The position numbers were made by a program, and so were the translations under genes. A model generated the notes under the pieces. That model did not search any database and had not been told where the DNA came from. It worked only from the letters and a program-made list of their open reading frames with translations. Source: Harmonia axyridis (taxonomy: Eukaryota; Arthropoda; Insecta; Coleoptera; Coccinellidae). From it: a stretch of 64,000 nucleotides of DNA. Of the stretch, positions 45,614-56,640 are shown piece by piece. The stretch is from assembly GCF_914767665.1 (NCBI RefSeq), contig NC_059502.1:53488031-53552030 (forward strand), given 5' to 3'. Each line of letters begins with the position of its first letter. The stretch's first letter is position 1.

Positions 45614-46490
45614 GAATGGACTAGTTTTCATTTTTTTGTTAAGGATTAATTCTAAAAATTTAAGTAAAATGAAACAAAGATGTGGAAGAATCATTGAAAT
45701 ATCTCTAGAAATGAAAAAGTTATGGGACTTTGAAGTTGCGCTTGGAAGAATAATTTCATAGTACGTGTAAGTGGCATGACGTCACACACTAGACGACTGG
45801 TTTCGCAGAGTGCTTACGAATTCATTGGTGTACAATCACTTGTGCCGTTCGTGTCGTGTTTTGTTCGTTACACGATGGCTGAAATAACATACATATAAAT
45901 TACTTTTTCTCTTTTTACTCTTTAATCCTCACATAAATATGTTTTGCCATTGATTGACTTCAACAACCAGTACTCAACTACAAACTGTTTATGAAACGTT
46001 TTTCAAATAAATCATCGTTATAAGTTGAACCATGATGAAGCAAATTCAAAAGTACATACTTACTTGAAAAGTTTAACTCCTTTTATTTCAGCACTGACAT
46101 AAGATGGATTTGAAGAAAAAAACTCCATCACTGCGAATATATCTATTTTAGGCAAATTGTCACTTTGTCCTTTCACGAAGCCTTCTTCCATTATGGTGAC
46201 ATAAAAACAAAACTCGAGTTGAAACTACACTGTACAACTACAAACGGCGCGAGAGCCTTGGCGCGGCTAAGTATTTAAACGTAATTTATGGTGTAGCGAT
46301 CACAGGCAAGTGCCGTGACGTCACAGACCAAAGACGTTCCGCGCTAAAATAAGTAAATTTGAATAATCTATTTCTCAGTCATTTATTGATGGATTTTCAA
46401 AATTTTTTCACTAATTTATCAGTTTTTCTCTATATTTTAATTCTATCGTGTCAAATATAGTATTATCAACATCACTAAACTAGTCCATTC
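45614..46490. mobile_element. TIR element carrying a trapped 5' exon
   Basis: Inverted ends GAATGGACTAGTTT (45614-45627) and AAACTAGTCCATTC (46477-46490), with partly matching subterminal DNA, including TGACGTCA palindromes at about 45779 and 46317, bound an 877-bp unit. It contains the spliced-looking minus-strand exon 46064-46191. No target duplication was found. The arms are short, so the borders are tentative. Confidence 0.5.
46064..46191 (-). pseudogene. 5' exon of a transposon-associated gene family
   Basis: From ATG at 46191 the minus strand reads MEEGFVKGQSDNLPKIDIFA, then VMEFFSSNPSYVSAEIKGVK and LF, followed by a good donor (aaGTAAGT). This resembles the N-terminus (GFIKxxxxNLPxVDxFMxxEFFxxNxxFxSxExRxxK) of multicopy arthropod proteins with a SWIM zinc finger that I associate with mobile DNA. 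Downstream exons are absent. A following tttcag at about 45890 leads to an immediate stop. Confidence 0.5.
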
Positions 46491-46700
46491 ATGGAGTTGC
46501 GGTTTTCACCAAATTAATTCTCCCGAAAATCGACCCAGAAAATGTGCCATTCATTTTTTTCTAGCTTTTGAGACAACCGATACAGCAAGCTATTCGGTTA
46601 ACAAGGGCTCACTAAATAAATAATCGAACTTTTACTTTACTCTGAAGATTCAATTGAATGAATTACACTAAGGGAAACTATAACTTTCCTCATTTTCCAG

Positions 46701-47014
46701 GTAACATCGGTTCAATGATCTCCAACATGAACCTGGCACGTGTCGACTTCCAGAATAGGATGGACGGTGTGAAGCAGTATATGGCTTTCAGAAAAGTGGG
46801 TAGGGAACTTGAAGCAAGAGTCATCAGATGGTTCGCATACACTTGGACGGAGAGTGGGGCCCTTGATGAGGAGAGGGTACTTTCAGCACTCCCCGATAAA
46901 CTCAAAGCTGAAATTGCCATCAGGGTTCATCTGGAAACGTTGCAAAAGGTTCGGATATTTCAAGATTGCGAGCCAGGCCTTCTGGAAGCGTTGGTATTGA
47001 AATTGAAATTGCAG
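46701..47014 (+). CDS. CngA: CNG channel alpha subunit, C-linker exon
   Basis: Encodes the end of S6 and the C-linker: NIGSMISNMNLARVDFQNRM, then VKQYMAFRKVGRELEARVIR, WFAYTW, DEERVLSALPDKLKAEIAIR and VRIFQDCEPGLLEALVLKLK. These helices couple nucleotide binding to the gate. The exon begins GT to complete the Gly codon split after G at 35238 and ends after CAG, phase 0. The acceptor is cattttccAG and the donor GTGGGT. The sequence is strongly conserved with animal CNGA proteins. Confidence 0.93.
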
Positions 47015-47298
47015 GTGGGTGAAACACGTTTACTTTTATGTCGTTCCTAATTTGTTCCAATTATATTTTTCCGAATTGTACACTGCTTTATTGGGGTGAA
47101 AATATGACTTTTTGTGGCTAGAGAAGCAGTGCAGTGGCGTACCTAAGGCGGGGGATTAGGGGATATATGTAGGATCCAGTTATTGTTCCTTGTAAATAAT
47201 TGCGATGGTCAACCGGATGCTTGGAGACCTATTAGTTTCTTCTAGTCTCGAGGGCATGACAGTTTCAATGAATTTACAGGGAACGAATTGTTATTGTA

Positions 47299-48151
47299 CC
47301 GGGTTTTTCACCATAATTTGACCCCCCCTTTAACTTTGTTACTGAAAGAGGTACAAAAAAATGTTTTTCACAAAAGTTTTACGAAATCGACTAGTGTTTT
47401 TTAAAATGATTTCAAAAAATGAAATATATACAGGGTGGGCAACATATTGATAGCAACTTCATTTTTTCAAATGGACCACCCTGTATATTTTTCTATATTT
47501 GACTAGCTCTTTTTCCCCTGATTTCGAATATATAACACATGTTTGGCCTATCTCTCTTATTCTGAGTACCACAGAGTTTCAAATTTTAAGAACCACTTGG
47601 CAATCTAAGTAATCAGTTTTCAAGTGGAAGGCTGTGATAATTCAAAATGCTCTTTTTTGAGTTATCTCGTTGGCAACGATATACGTTTCATACACAGAAA
47701 GAGAAAAAATTTGAAATATTTTCACTTTATGTGAAGAACAATAATAATAAGAAAGCTACAAGGGGAGAATATATGGAATTGCATCCGAATCATCCAATTC
47801 TAATTTATAGTGAAAAACTTATATCATATCGTTGCCAATGATATAACTCAAAAAAAAAAGCATTTTGAGTTATCGCAGCCTACCACTTGAAAACATATGT
47901 TTTCATAACATATGTTATATATTCGAAATCAGGGGAGAAAGAGCTAGTCAAATATAGAAAAATATGCAGGGTGTTCAATTTGAAAAAATGAAGTTGCTAT
48001 CAATATGTTGCCCACCCTGTATATATTTCATTTTTTGAAATCATTTTAGAAAACATTAGTCGATTTCGTGGAACTTTTATAGTAAACATTTTTTTGTACC
48101 TCTTTCAGTAACAAAGTTAAAGGAGGGGTCAAATTATGGTGAAAAACCCGG
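47299..48151. mobile_element. Foldback element LIR-B, copy 2
   Basis: Same termini (CCGGGTTTTTCACCATAATT) and arms as 26633-27654, next to TA (47297-47298, 48152-48153). It is shorter, and lacks the duplicated segment in the right arm of copy 1. Intron 2. Confidence 0.88.
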
Positions 48152-48153
48152 TA

Positions 48154-48924
48154 CATTATAATGTAAAAAGGATGTGTTATTCTTCGAGGTGTCGAAGATA
48201 TGTCATGGAGTTGTAAATCTTGAAGAGATTTACTGGGGGGTTGTGAAAGTTCGAAGACATTACGGTCGTACCAGATGTGTCACATCTGTGTATCAGGTTC
48301 TAGTCCTTCGAGAATATTCGATTTCCAGGAATCCGCGAAGATCTTTGTGGGCGGTACGGCAAAATTCTTATTGGACTAGGGGATGGTACTTTCTCTAAGG
48401 GTGTGGTCAAGCCGAAAGAAGAGAGGTCGATATTCGAGACAGGGTAAGTTCCAATCGGCAGAGACTGTTCAAGTTAAGACGAAGACGAGTAAAGTTCGGT
48501 CTAAGTCGAAGTAAGAGTAAGTTCTGTCGGTTGAAACTTAAAACGAAAGACGAAAAGACAGTTCGCGGACTAGATTAAGAAGAGTCGCGAACAAATCAAA
48601 GACGAGACGACCGAAAACTTGAAGTACGACAAAGACGTGATAATCGAAGACGTTTCGAGTAATTAAAACTAGAGTTAAAGACGAGATTCAGTACCGTAGT
48701 GAGAAAATTGTAATTAGGACGTTATTAGGATCTCCTCAATACTTAGTTTGTACTGTATAATTGTGGCTTTGTAAATAGATATAAATAATTCAAAAGAGTT
48801 TAATTATTACAAATCCAACAAAGTCACGGAGAAAAAGACGAAAGGCCAGGTAATCGAATCATACCTCTAGAGATCGATTAACCAAGCCTACATATATATC
48901 TCCCTCCAGGAGGAATATCGATTA
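48154..48924 (+). other. Unassigned, purine-rich; possible LTR piece
   Basis: 48400-48720 is strikingly rich in GA on the + strand (agacgaagacgagtaaag, gtcgaagtaagagtaag). It is followed by ttgtaaatagatataaataa and a stretch ending ttattacaaatccaaca, which resembles the 3' part of an LTR. The border with LIR-B copy 2 may mean the same unit extends left to about 47140. No coding or primer-binding site was seen. Confidence 0.25.
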
Positions 48925-50186
48925 ACTGGCCAATTGAAAAGTTTCCGGTTTACCATAGTAAAGCAAATTTTTTTTGGCAAAGTTCGATTTTATTATTCAA
49001 TATAGTTGCCTTCGAGGGCGATACAGCGATTATAGCGATCTTCCAACTTTTCGATACCATTTTTGTGGTACGATTTGTCTTTCGCTTCAAAAAAGGCCTC
49101 AGTTTCGACCATTTCTTCTTCTTTGGCGCTAAATTTCTTTCCAGCGAACATTCTTTCGAGGTCTGAGAACAGGAAAAAGTCGCCAGATCTGGCGAATACG
49201 GTGGATGCAGAAGCAATTCGAAGCCCAATTCATGCAATTTTGCCATTGTTGTCATTGATTTCTGACACGACGCATTGTCTTGATGAAACATCACCTTTTT
49301 TTTCTTCAAATGGGGCCGTTTTTCAACGAACAAATAACGCTATGTAATAATCGCTGTTGATGGTCTGGCCCTTTTGGAGGTAATCAATGAATATTATACC
49401 TTGCGCATCCCAGAATACTGGAGCCATAACCTTTCCAGCTGACTGTTGTGTTTTTCCTCGCTTTGGATTCGGTTCATCGTGTGCAGTCCACTAAGCTGAG
49501 TGTCGATTGGACTCCGGAGTGAAATGACGGAGCCATGTTTCGTCCATTATCACATATCGACGCCAAAATTAAGGTTTTTTGGAATTAAACAGCTTCAAAC
49601 ACTGCTCAGAATCATTAACACATTGTTGCTTTTGATCGATTGTGAGCTCGCGCGGCACCCATTTTGCACACAGCTTTCTCATGTACAAAAATATTCATGA
49701 ATGATATGTTGTATACGTTTAGATGATATCTTCACAATGTCTGCTATCTCGATCAATTTCACTTTACGATCAATCAAAATTATTTTGTGAACATTTTTGA
49801 GTGACAGCCTCTTTTGGGCGTCCACTTCGTTCGCCGTCTTCAGTGCTGATTTCACCACGTTTAAACTTAGCATACCAATCAATGATGGTTGATTTTCCTA
49901 ATGCAGACCTCGGAAACTCTTCATCAAGCCAAGATTTTGCTTCAACTGTATTTTTGCCCTTCCAAAAGCAAAATTTTATCAGCACACGAAATTCTTTTTT
50001 TTTTTTTCATGTTTCTTAGAATAAAAAAAGTAGCTACACTCACAACGCAATATCTCACCAACTAATGGTCGAACGGCTGTCAAATTTTGACACGTATCGT
50101 TTGAAGGTTTGTGCTAGCTAAAAATCATATGGATTTAATACTAGCACCTCCCTCTGTTCATCAAACCGGGGACTTTTCAATTGGAC
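48925..50186 (-). mobile_element. irritans-type mariner relic (Himar1-like)
   Basis: The minus strand encodes, in shifted frames, MLIKFCFWKGKNTVEAKSWL, KSTIIDWYAKFKRGEISTED, GERSGRPKE, KVKLIEIADIVKISSKRIQH, LCAKWVPRELTIDQ, a MDETWL block, VMFHQDNASCQKS and LHPPYSPDLA. Order and motifs match DD34D mariners of the irritans subfamily such as Himar1. The TIRs (CCAATTGAAAAGTTTCCGG left, complement of CCAATTGAAAAGTCCCCGG right) lie next to TA. Frameshifts, stops and a damaged third-Asp region inactivate it. Intron 2. Confidence 0.88.
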
Positions 50187-50463
50187 TAATATAAGTCATA
50201 AGTCACAACGCTCAATAATTTGATTGTGTAAAAATTTAATCAACGAATTCATCAACCAGCGGTTATATCAAAGGGCTCTATCTGATTAGACTATCGTCGA
50301 CACAATCATTTACATACTGGCTATAAATGCCAAATTGATGATAAACAATCGCTTAAAAATTAATGTGATTCTGAAGTAAAAGCTCCGAATTACTCGAATT
50401 GAAATAGCGATACCTATGATAGCAATTTCTCCAATTTTTTAGGACCCTAATAGTAAATAAATA

Positions 50464-50693
50464 CAAAGAAAGTTATAACGGACATCCTCCTAACCGTAGA
50501 CACGTGTTTTTGGAGGAAAACGACAAAGAGCTCCGTTTGTTTGTTGTTTTCCTCCAAGATCCTCACTCTTTTTCATCGAACTGATGAGGGCCGAAAGCCC
50601 GAAACACGTGTTTACGGTTAGCACTTTTCCTTGAGGTATCTCCGTTATAATTTTCTTTGTATTTTGAATAATACCCTCGTTATCCTTTACACA
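50464..50693 (+). mobile_element. Small inverted-repeat element carrying a hammerhead ribozyme
   Basis: The unit has inverted outer ends (caaagaaagttataacgga and tccgttataattttctttg) and inner arms that form ribozyme stem III. It is flanked by TAGTAAATAAATA (50451-50463) and TAGTAAATGAATA (50694-50706), 12 of 13 identical. Long imperfect direct repeats like this are usual for target-primed retrotransposition and not for cut-and-paste MITEs. No ORF. Compare 57903-58308. Confidence 0.6.
50490..50621 (+). ncRNA. Hammerhead self-cleaving ribozyme (candidate, stem III open)
   Basis: The catalytic core is CTGATGA (50581-50587), stem II GGGC-CGAAA-GCCC (50588-50600) and GAAA (50601-50604). From A15.1 (50604) onward, 18 bases pair with 50490-50507 with only one G-U wobble. 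This puts U16.1 at 50507 and H17 (a U) at 50508, the predicted cleavage point. Stem I can form from 50509-50513 with 50576-50580 (two wobbles), enclosing a long loop with its own hairpin (ggaggaaaac/gttttcctcc). All invariant core bases are present. GUU instead of GUC at the cleavage site predicts slower cleavage. Confidence 0.65.
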
Positions 50694-50706
50694 TAGTAAA
50701 TGAATA

Positions 50707-51946
50707 ATATCATATTACATCTAACTATCCCTTTGTCGGCACTTTGGATTCCATTACTTACTGCGTTAACATTTTCATTCACAAATAAGATAGGTCAGTT
50801 CAGTACCTAGGTTTAGTATATTCTGTTGATTAGTTTTGAGGCGGGCGACGTGAAATGTTTGTATTATATTCCGTGATTTAATGTGTGTTGTATGATCTCA
50901 AAAACTAATCAAAATCTTATTATGAGTAAGCTTTTTTGAAAAACTTCTTCGAGAGAAGGAAAATTGATGCAGGCGAATCTTAAAGTTTTTCGCGGTTAAA
51001 TACAACAGCTGACACTTCGACAGGTGAAAATCAATCCCATAAATGTCTGTAAATTCAAAGGACATCGAAAACGAATAACTAAATTTTTTTCTCTATTTTA
51101 TACCAAACTTCAACGAGCACTGAAAAAAAAATCAGTAAGATACTTGACTGCTGAGATACTCTGATAATTGGAATGTTGCTTTCTGTGACTTTGTGAACAT
51201 GTTTTTTTGTTTCCAAAAACTTCCTGAACCAATTACTTAAAGCCGAATTGAATAATTCCTTTCAACATTCCCAACTCCAACTAACTTTTTTCAAATTCAA
51301 CGTAAACCATTTCTCCATCTTCTCTTGGCGTAACCGTACCGAAATGCTTTGGGTTTGGGAGTGGCAAACTTTCACTCACTCAGCCTTCAATCTTTCCCAT
51401 TTCGGATGCAACTCAACTAACTCCGACTGACCAAAGGTTTTTTTTCTGAATAAGGTAAATCTTATTTCCGGAGGCTGAAGGTTGCAGAAACCGAAGGTTC
51501 TATCGTATTATCGGTTCCTTAATTTGAAACATATTTTTGAAATCTAAATTTTTAAGCTCAAATACCTTATAGCGTCTACTCAGCATCAATTTCTCACGAT
51601 GTGTTTTTTCGTTCTGCGATTATTCCGATTATTGTTGAAAAAAAATGGCAAATTTTTACAAAAACGCCCTCTCGTATTTTTCACTTTTTCAATATTTTTC
51701 ATTGAAAATGAGCATTCTAGAATGATTCTTAATGGTTTTTAATGATGACAAATAAGTATTTTTGCTGATTTGTTGAAAGGGATCGGGAGTAAACAAGGGT
51801 GCTGAGTGGGTTAGTTAGTTTTTGAAGAAACGTTATGAAAATGGTGGTTTCTAAGCACGTTTACTCTAACATGTAAAGATTGATGACATCATTCTCTAAA
51901 ACAAATAAAACAATTCAAACTTCACCTAACCTAACCTTACCTTATA
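50707..51946. other. Unassigned intron sequence
   Basis: No feature recognised. The ORF at 51248-51430 has no recognisable motif. Confidence 0.35.
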
Positions 51947-52863
51947 ACAGGTGTTTTTTTTCGAGATATATAACTTTAAGTTGGCATTACTGTTCAAGAT
52001 GGCAACCGATTTAACAGTTGTCAAGTGATTTATTCTCAGTTTGGTTTGGCAATTCATCATGAATAGACTCACGCCTGAACAATGCTTACAAATAGTGCAA
52101 TTTTATTTCGAATATAATGGTTCTGTGCGGAATACGTATTGCGCACTACGTTTATTTTATTTTGTTTAACGATGAGGCGTTGAATGGCTACGTCAACAAA
52201 CAAAACTGCCGCATTTGGAGTGAAGCTAATCCTCAAGTGTATGTCGAAACACCGTTACATCCAGAAAAACTTACTGTTTGGTGCGCTTTATGGGCTGGTG
52301 GAATCATTGGTCCGTACTTCTTCAAAAACTATGATGACCAGAACATTACAGTCAATGGCGATCGGTATAGAGCCATGATTACTGAATTTTTCATTCCTGA
52401 ATTGAACAACCATGATGTCCAGGAGCTGTGGTTCCAACAAGATGGCGCAACATGTCACACAGCTCGTGCCACAATCGATTTATTGAAAAACACGTTTGGT
52501 GACCACCTAATTTCACGTTTTGGACCTGTGAATTGGCCTCCAAGATCTTGTGATTTAACACCGATAGACTACTTTCTGTGGGGCTATGTAATGTCATTGG
52601 TCTATGCGGATAAGCCACAAACCCTTGACCATTTGGAAGACAACATTCGCCGTGTTATTGCCGATATGCGGCCACAAATATTGGAAAAAGTCATCGAAAA
52701 TTGGATGTCCAGATTGGACTACATCCGAGCCAGTCGGGCAGTCATATGCCAGAAATCATATTTAAAATGTAATGCCACAAGATTATCTTGTGGATGAATA
52801 AAATTCATGTCATCGTTGTTTTATTGCAATTTAAAGTTCTATAGCTCTCAAAAAAACACCCTT
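51947..52863 (+). mobile_element. DD41D family 1, copy C (best preserved)
   Basis: A 917-bp element with imperfect TIRs (ACAGGTGTTTTTTTTCGAGA at left, AAGGGTGTTTTTTTGAGAGC as read from the right end) next to TA on both sides. The transposase start MNRLTPEQCLQIVQFYFEYN (ATG at 52060) runs to about codon 36 and then hits a stop just after the shared internal deletion (YCALRLFYFV). The catalytic half continues in another frame at 52117-52797. Intron 2. Confidence 0.88.
52117..52797 (+). pseudogene. Catalytic half of DD41D family 1 transposase
   Basis: 226 open codons cover LFNDEALNGYVNKQNCRIW (first Asp), KLTVWCALWAGGIIGPYFF, ELWFQQDGATCHTARATIDL (second Asp) and PPRSCDLTPIDYFLWG (third Asp, 41 residues later), ending with RASRAVICQKS, a frame-shifted form of SRGGHMPEI. 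The DNA-binding half is absent from this frame because of the deletion at the 5' side (near 52145). The ATG at 52117 is not the native start. The protein would lack TIR recognition. Confidence 0.85.
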
Positions 52864-52865
52864 TA

Positions 52866-53644
52866 TAACTACACACCTGTAATTCTGCAGATTGATGACG
52901 TCAATCTCAAAAACAATTTTGATGTTATGGCGAATTTTAAATGGACTGTAAAAATATAAGAAAAAGAAAATGTGGATAAAATGCTGAAATTCAACTCACC
53001 AAATCAATCCTGGGACTTAAGTTAAGTTAAGTTGGTGTATCTTACCCTTCGTAAACCACAGGAAAAAAGTTGGGTTATGGGGTAGAAAGGAGCGAAGGAC
53101 TTCAACAAGCACCCTTTACTCTATTTTTGTTCTTGACTTCCACACAAAAACTGGAAGATACTAGCGGCACTAACTTCTATTGCGAACAAATCTATAGCGG
53201 AAGAAACTAAAATTTTGATATAGCGAGTTTTCTATTCTAATATTAGCGGAAATTTCCATGAATTCAGCGGAATTTCAAGAGCGGGTGAAAACTATAATGA
53301 ATTAATAGCAAAGGCAGTGATATATCCTCAAATGACAATCGTCGATTTGATACTGAATCCATACTCGGTCTCGTGAATACGATATTGACACATGTTCTTT
53401 TTATGTTTTCACGACAACAAAATTAGCGTAAACATAATTCAACAATTTTTTTCAAAAATATTCAGAATATCAGGCACGTGGTGAGTGTTGTTGAAATATC
53501 AATTTTCTTTTTCGGCTATCTCGGGAACTATCTATTTGCCAGAGGTCTTATTGCAAATATAGCATGAAGACATCATAACGAATCACTATACGAAATATTA
53601 TCAAAATTGGGGAGGGGGCGTAAAACTAAAAATTAACCCAGAAA
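52866..53644. other. Unassigned intron sequence
   Basis: Nothing recognised. Confidence 0.35.
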
Positions 53645-54329
53645 TCAAAATATGTTTATTTCATTGTTAAGGACAAGGTATACCATTAACGATGTAAAAC
53701 GATATCAGCAAATGGCCGCTGAGGCTAAGGTTGCAGTATCATATCCATTTCATGAAATTTTCCATGACCCCTTCATCTTTAAGGTCTTGAATCGACTGTG
53801 GATCATTGGCATAAACCTCATCAAGAAAAGAAGTCTATAGATGTTAAATGCTAACATCTCGGTGGCTAATTGTAATGACCTCTTCGAAAAATAACAATAA
53901 CGTCGTCCACATCAATATCTTCCAATACCGAACATAAAAAATTGTTTATCATATCAGATCGACGAAGAATCGACAAACCTGGCATTCATCAATATTACGG
54001 GCTACAACAGCAATATTCTCAGTTATTCTTAAGCTACGCACATAGTTTCAATTCTTCACATCACCAACTTGCCCCAACTGCTCAAACTATTGGTGAAAAA
54101 ATGCTTCACTACGAGCCAAAAGTGCTTTAGTTTTGCGAACTGTGACTGCAAAATTTTCATTATTTTTGTTGTGAATTTTAAGAAATTCATTGCGCTGTTG
54201 AAGCGTGTATCGTTCAATTTTTAGTAATGGCGTAGTTTTTTCTTGTAAAACGATGACGGCTTCAAAAGTGACTGCTGCTCAGCTAGCGGGCTATTCGAAA
54301 TGAAACCTATTTTTGGAAAACACTTTTTA
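53645..54329 (-). mobile_element. DD41D family 2 copy with large internal deletion
   Basis: The right end (complement of AAAAAGTGTTTTCCAAAAAT) and the N-terminal codons (IERYTLQQRNEFLKIHNKNN, ENFAVTVRKTKALL on the minus strand, 54110-54220) are kept. The left part is 3' UTR (53660-53770) and scattered C-terminal codons. The central catalytic region is missing. The left TIR is not recognisable. Intron 2. Confidence 0.68.
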
Positions 54330-54648
54330 TTTGAATTGTAAACACTTGCAATATACAACTATTCACATATTCATATTTCATCTAGACGTACAAGCTAAAT
54401 TAACTAATAGCTTGATCTAACCGAACCATAGCCACTTTACCACTTGGTCAACAGCCGTAGAGACTGTAGACTTACGCTATACCGCAAACTAGTAATTTGT
54501 TAAATGAATAAACGATAATTATATTTTATTTATTTCAATGGAGAATACAGTAAAACACTTCATATCCCCACGACGATTCATTTTATCGCAAAATCAAAAT
54601 ATTCCTAGTTGTGTAGGCTAAGAAAAAGATTCTGAAGAGATAGATGTA

Positions 54649-55588
54649 AAGGGTGTTTTTTTTTAGAGCTATAGAACATTAAATTGCAATTAAACAACGA
54701 TGGATTATTCGATTGACATGAATTTTATTTATCCGCAAGATAATCTTGTAGCATTACATTTTAAATATGATTTCTGGCATATGACCGCCACGGCTGGCTC
54801 GGATGTAGTCCAATCAGGACATCCAATTTTCGATGACTTTTTCCAACATTTTTGGCCGTATATCGGCAATAACACGGCGAATGTTGTCTTCCAAATGGTC
54901 AAGGGTTTGTGGCTTATCCGCATAGACCAATGACTTTACATAGCCCAACAGAAAGTAGTCTAGCGGTGTTAAATCACAAGATCTTGGACGACAATTCACA
55001 GGTCCAAAACGTGAAATTAGGCGGTCACCAAACGTGTCTTTCAATAAATCGATTGTGGCACGAGCTGTGTGACATGTTGCGCCGTCTTGTTGGAACCACA
55101 GCTCCTGCACATCATGGTTGTTCAATTCAGGAATGAAAAAGTTAGTAATCATGGCTCTATACCGATCACCATTGACTGTAACGTTCTGGCCATCATCGTT
55201 TTTGAAGAAGTACGGACCAATGATTCCACCAGCCCATAAAGCGCAACAAACAGTCAGTTTTTCTGGATCTAACGGTGTTTCGACATACACTTGAGGATTA
55301 GCCTCACTCCAAATGCGTCATTTTTGTTTGTTGACGTAGCCATTGAACCAGAAGTGCGCTTCATCGCTAAACAAAATAAAATGGACGTAGTGCGCGATAC
55401 GTATTCCGCACAGAACCATTATTTTCGAAATAAAATTGCACTATTTGCAAGCGTTGTTTAGGCGTGAGTCTATTCATGATGAATTGCCAAACCAAACTGA
55501 AAATAAATCACTTGACAGCTGTTAAATCGGTCGCCATCTTGAACAGTAATGCCAACTTAAAGTTATATACCTCGAAAAAAACACGCGT
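54649..55588 (-). mobile_element. DD41D family 1, copy D
   Basis: A 940-bp element with TIRs AAGGGTGTTTTTTTTTAG and the complement of ACGCGTGTTTTTTTCGAGG next to TA. The minus strand encodes the catalytic half (54814-55290 open: KLTVCCALWAGGIIGPYFF, QQDGATCHTARATIDLLKD, RSCDLTPLDYFLLGYVKS) and, in another frame, the N-terminal start. It has the same deletion junction as copies A-C. Intron 2. Confidence 0.88.
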
Positions 55589-56084
55589 TATATTTCCTAT
55601 TAAAAAAAATTACTTAACCTTGAAATAAAAAGTCAAGATCACATTGAATGTCTGCATTCGAAGTCCTCTTGAAAACTAAGAAACTTTTATTTCAAACATT
55701 TTTTTATTCCCAAGGAATTATTTCAGTGGATCGTTCGAAATAGGTCACCCCGTATATTTGTGTCATCCGTCTTTACTGGGAATAAAGCATACAAAAATAG
55801 GTTTTTACTTCTTCAGTTTCCATAATATCATCTCCACCGACAAGACGTTTCAGTCTGAGTGTTTGGAATCACCTCATTTCTCGGCTATTACATTATTCTC
55901 GAAGGATCTACCTGAATACACGATGAGCTCTCAAAAATAAAGAGTTCATGTCAGTGATTCTCGTGAGAGGTTAGTTTTCTGATCACATGACACCACACTC
56001 ACGACAGGTGAATTACATCATACATTTCGAATGAACACTAAGATAAAATTTTCTCATGCTGATGCTCATGTTTGTTTCATGCAG

Positions 56085-56360
56085 GTTTTTTCTCCAGGCG
56101 ATTACATCTGTAGGAAGGGAGATGTGGGAAAAGAGATGTATATCGTAAAGAGAGGAAGACTTCAAGTGGTCGCCGATGATGGACATTCGGTACTGGCCAC
56201 TCTCAGTGCCGGATCTGTGTTCGGTGAAGTCAGTGTTCTGGATATTGCCGGAAATAGGACTGGTAACCGAAGAACGGCTAACGTTAGATCTCTAGGATAT
56301 TCCGATCTGTTCTGCTTGGCTAAAGACGACCTTCTGGTGGCGCTGGCAGACTATCCAGAT
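56085..56360 (+). CDS. CngA: CNG channel alpha subunit, cyclic-nucleotide-binding exon
   Basis: 92 codons of the binding beta-roll: VFSPGDYICRKGDVGKEMYI, GRLQVVADDG, VLATLSAGSVFGEVSVLDIA, then GNRTGNRRTANVRSLGYSDL and FCLAKDDLLVALADYPD. The phosphate-binding cassette (FGEVS, residues 46-50) and the Arg-Thr pair (63-64) that contacts the nucleotide are intact. Both boundaries are phase 0 (catgcAG acceptor, GTAAGT donor). A cysteine lies at the SDLFCL position found in other CNGA proteins. Confidence 0.94.
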
Positions 56361-56640
56361 GTAAGTACCTACTTAGTTTCTTTGCACTATAATTTTTGGC
56401 AAAATGTTAATTTAATTTTCAAAAACGTGTTATAATGGAATCAAATTCATTGTACCGTTTGCCGAAAATATACACTTACCAACCAGTTATCTGATAATTA
56501 GAAAAGAGAAGATATTTGATTATTTTTAGGATGAACAAAATGTTATCTCCAAATTCAGCACATCTCAGATGGAAAGATTAAATGTAGTACTGTTAAATAG
56601 ATAAATTACAATCTAAGATTTCTAAAAATGCATAGGCCTA

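Noticed and set aside
45775..46325. TGACGTCA sites as CRE regulatory elements of the channel gene
   Set aside because: They occur as a pair in inverted positions within a TIR element, so they are better explained as part of that element.
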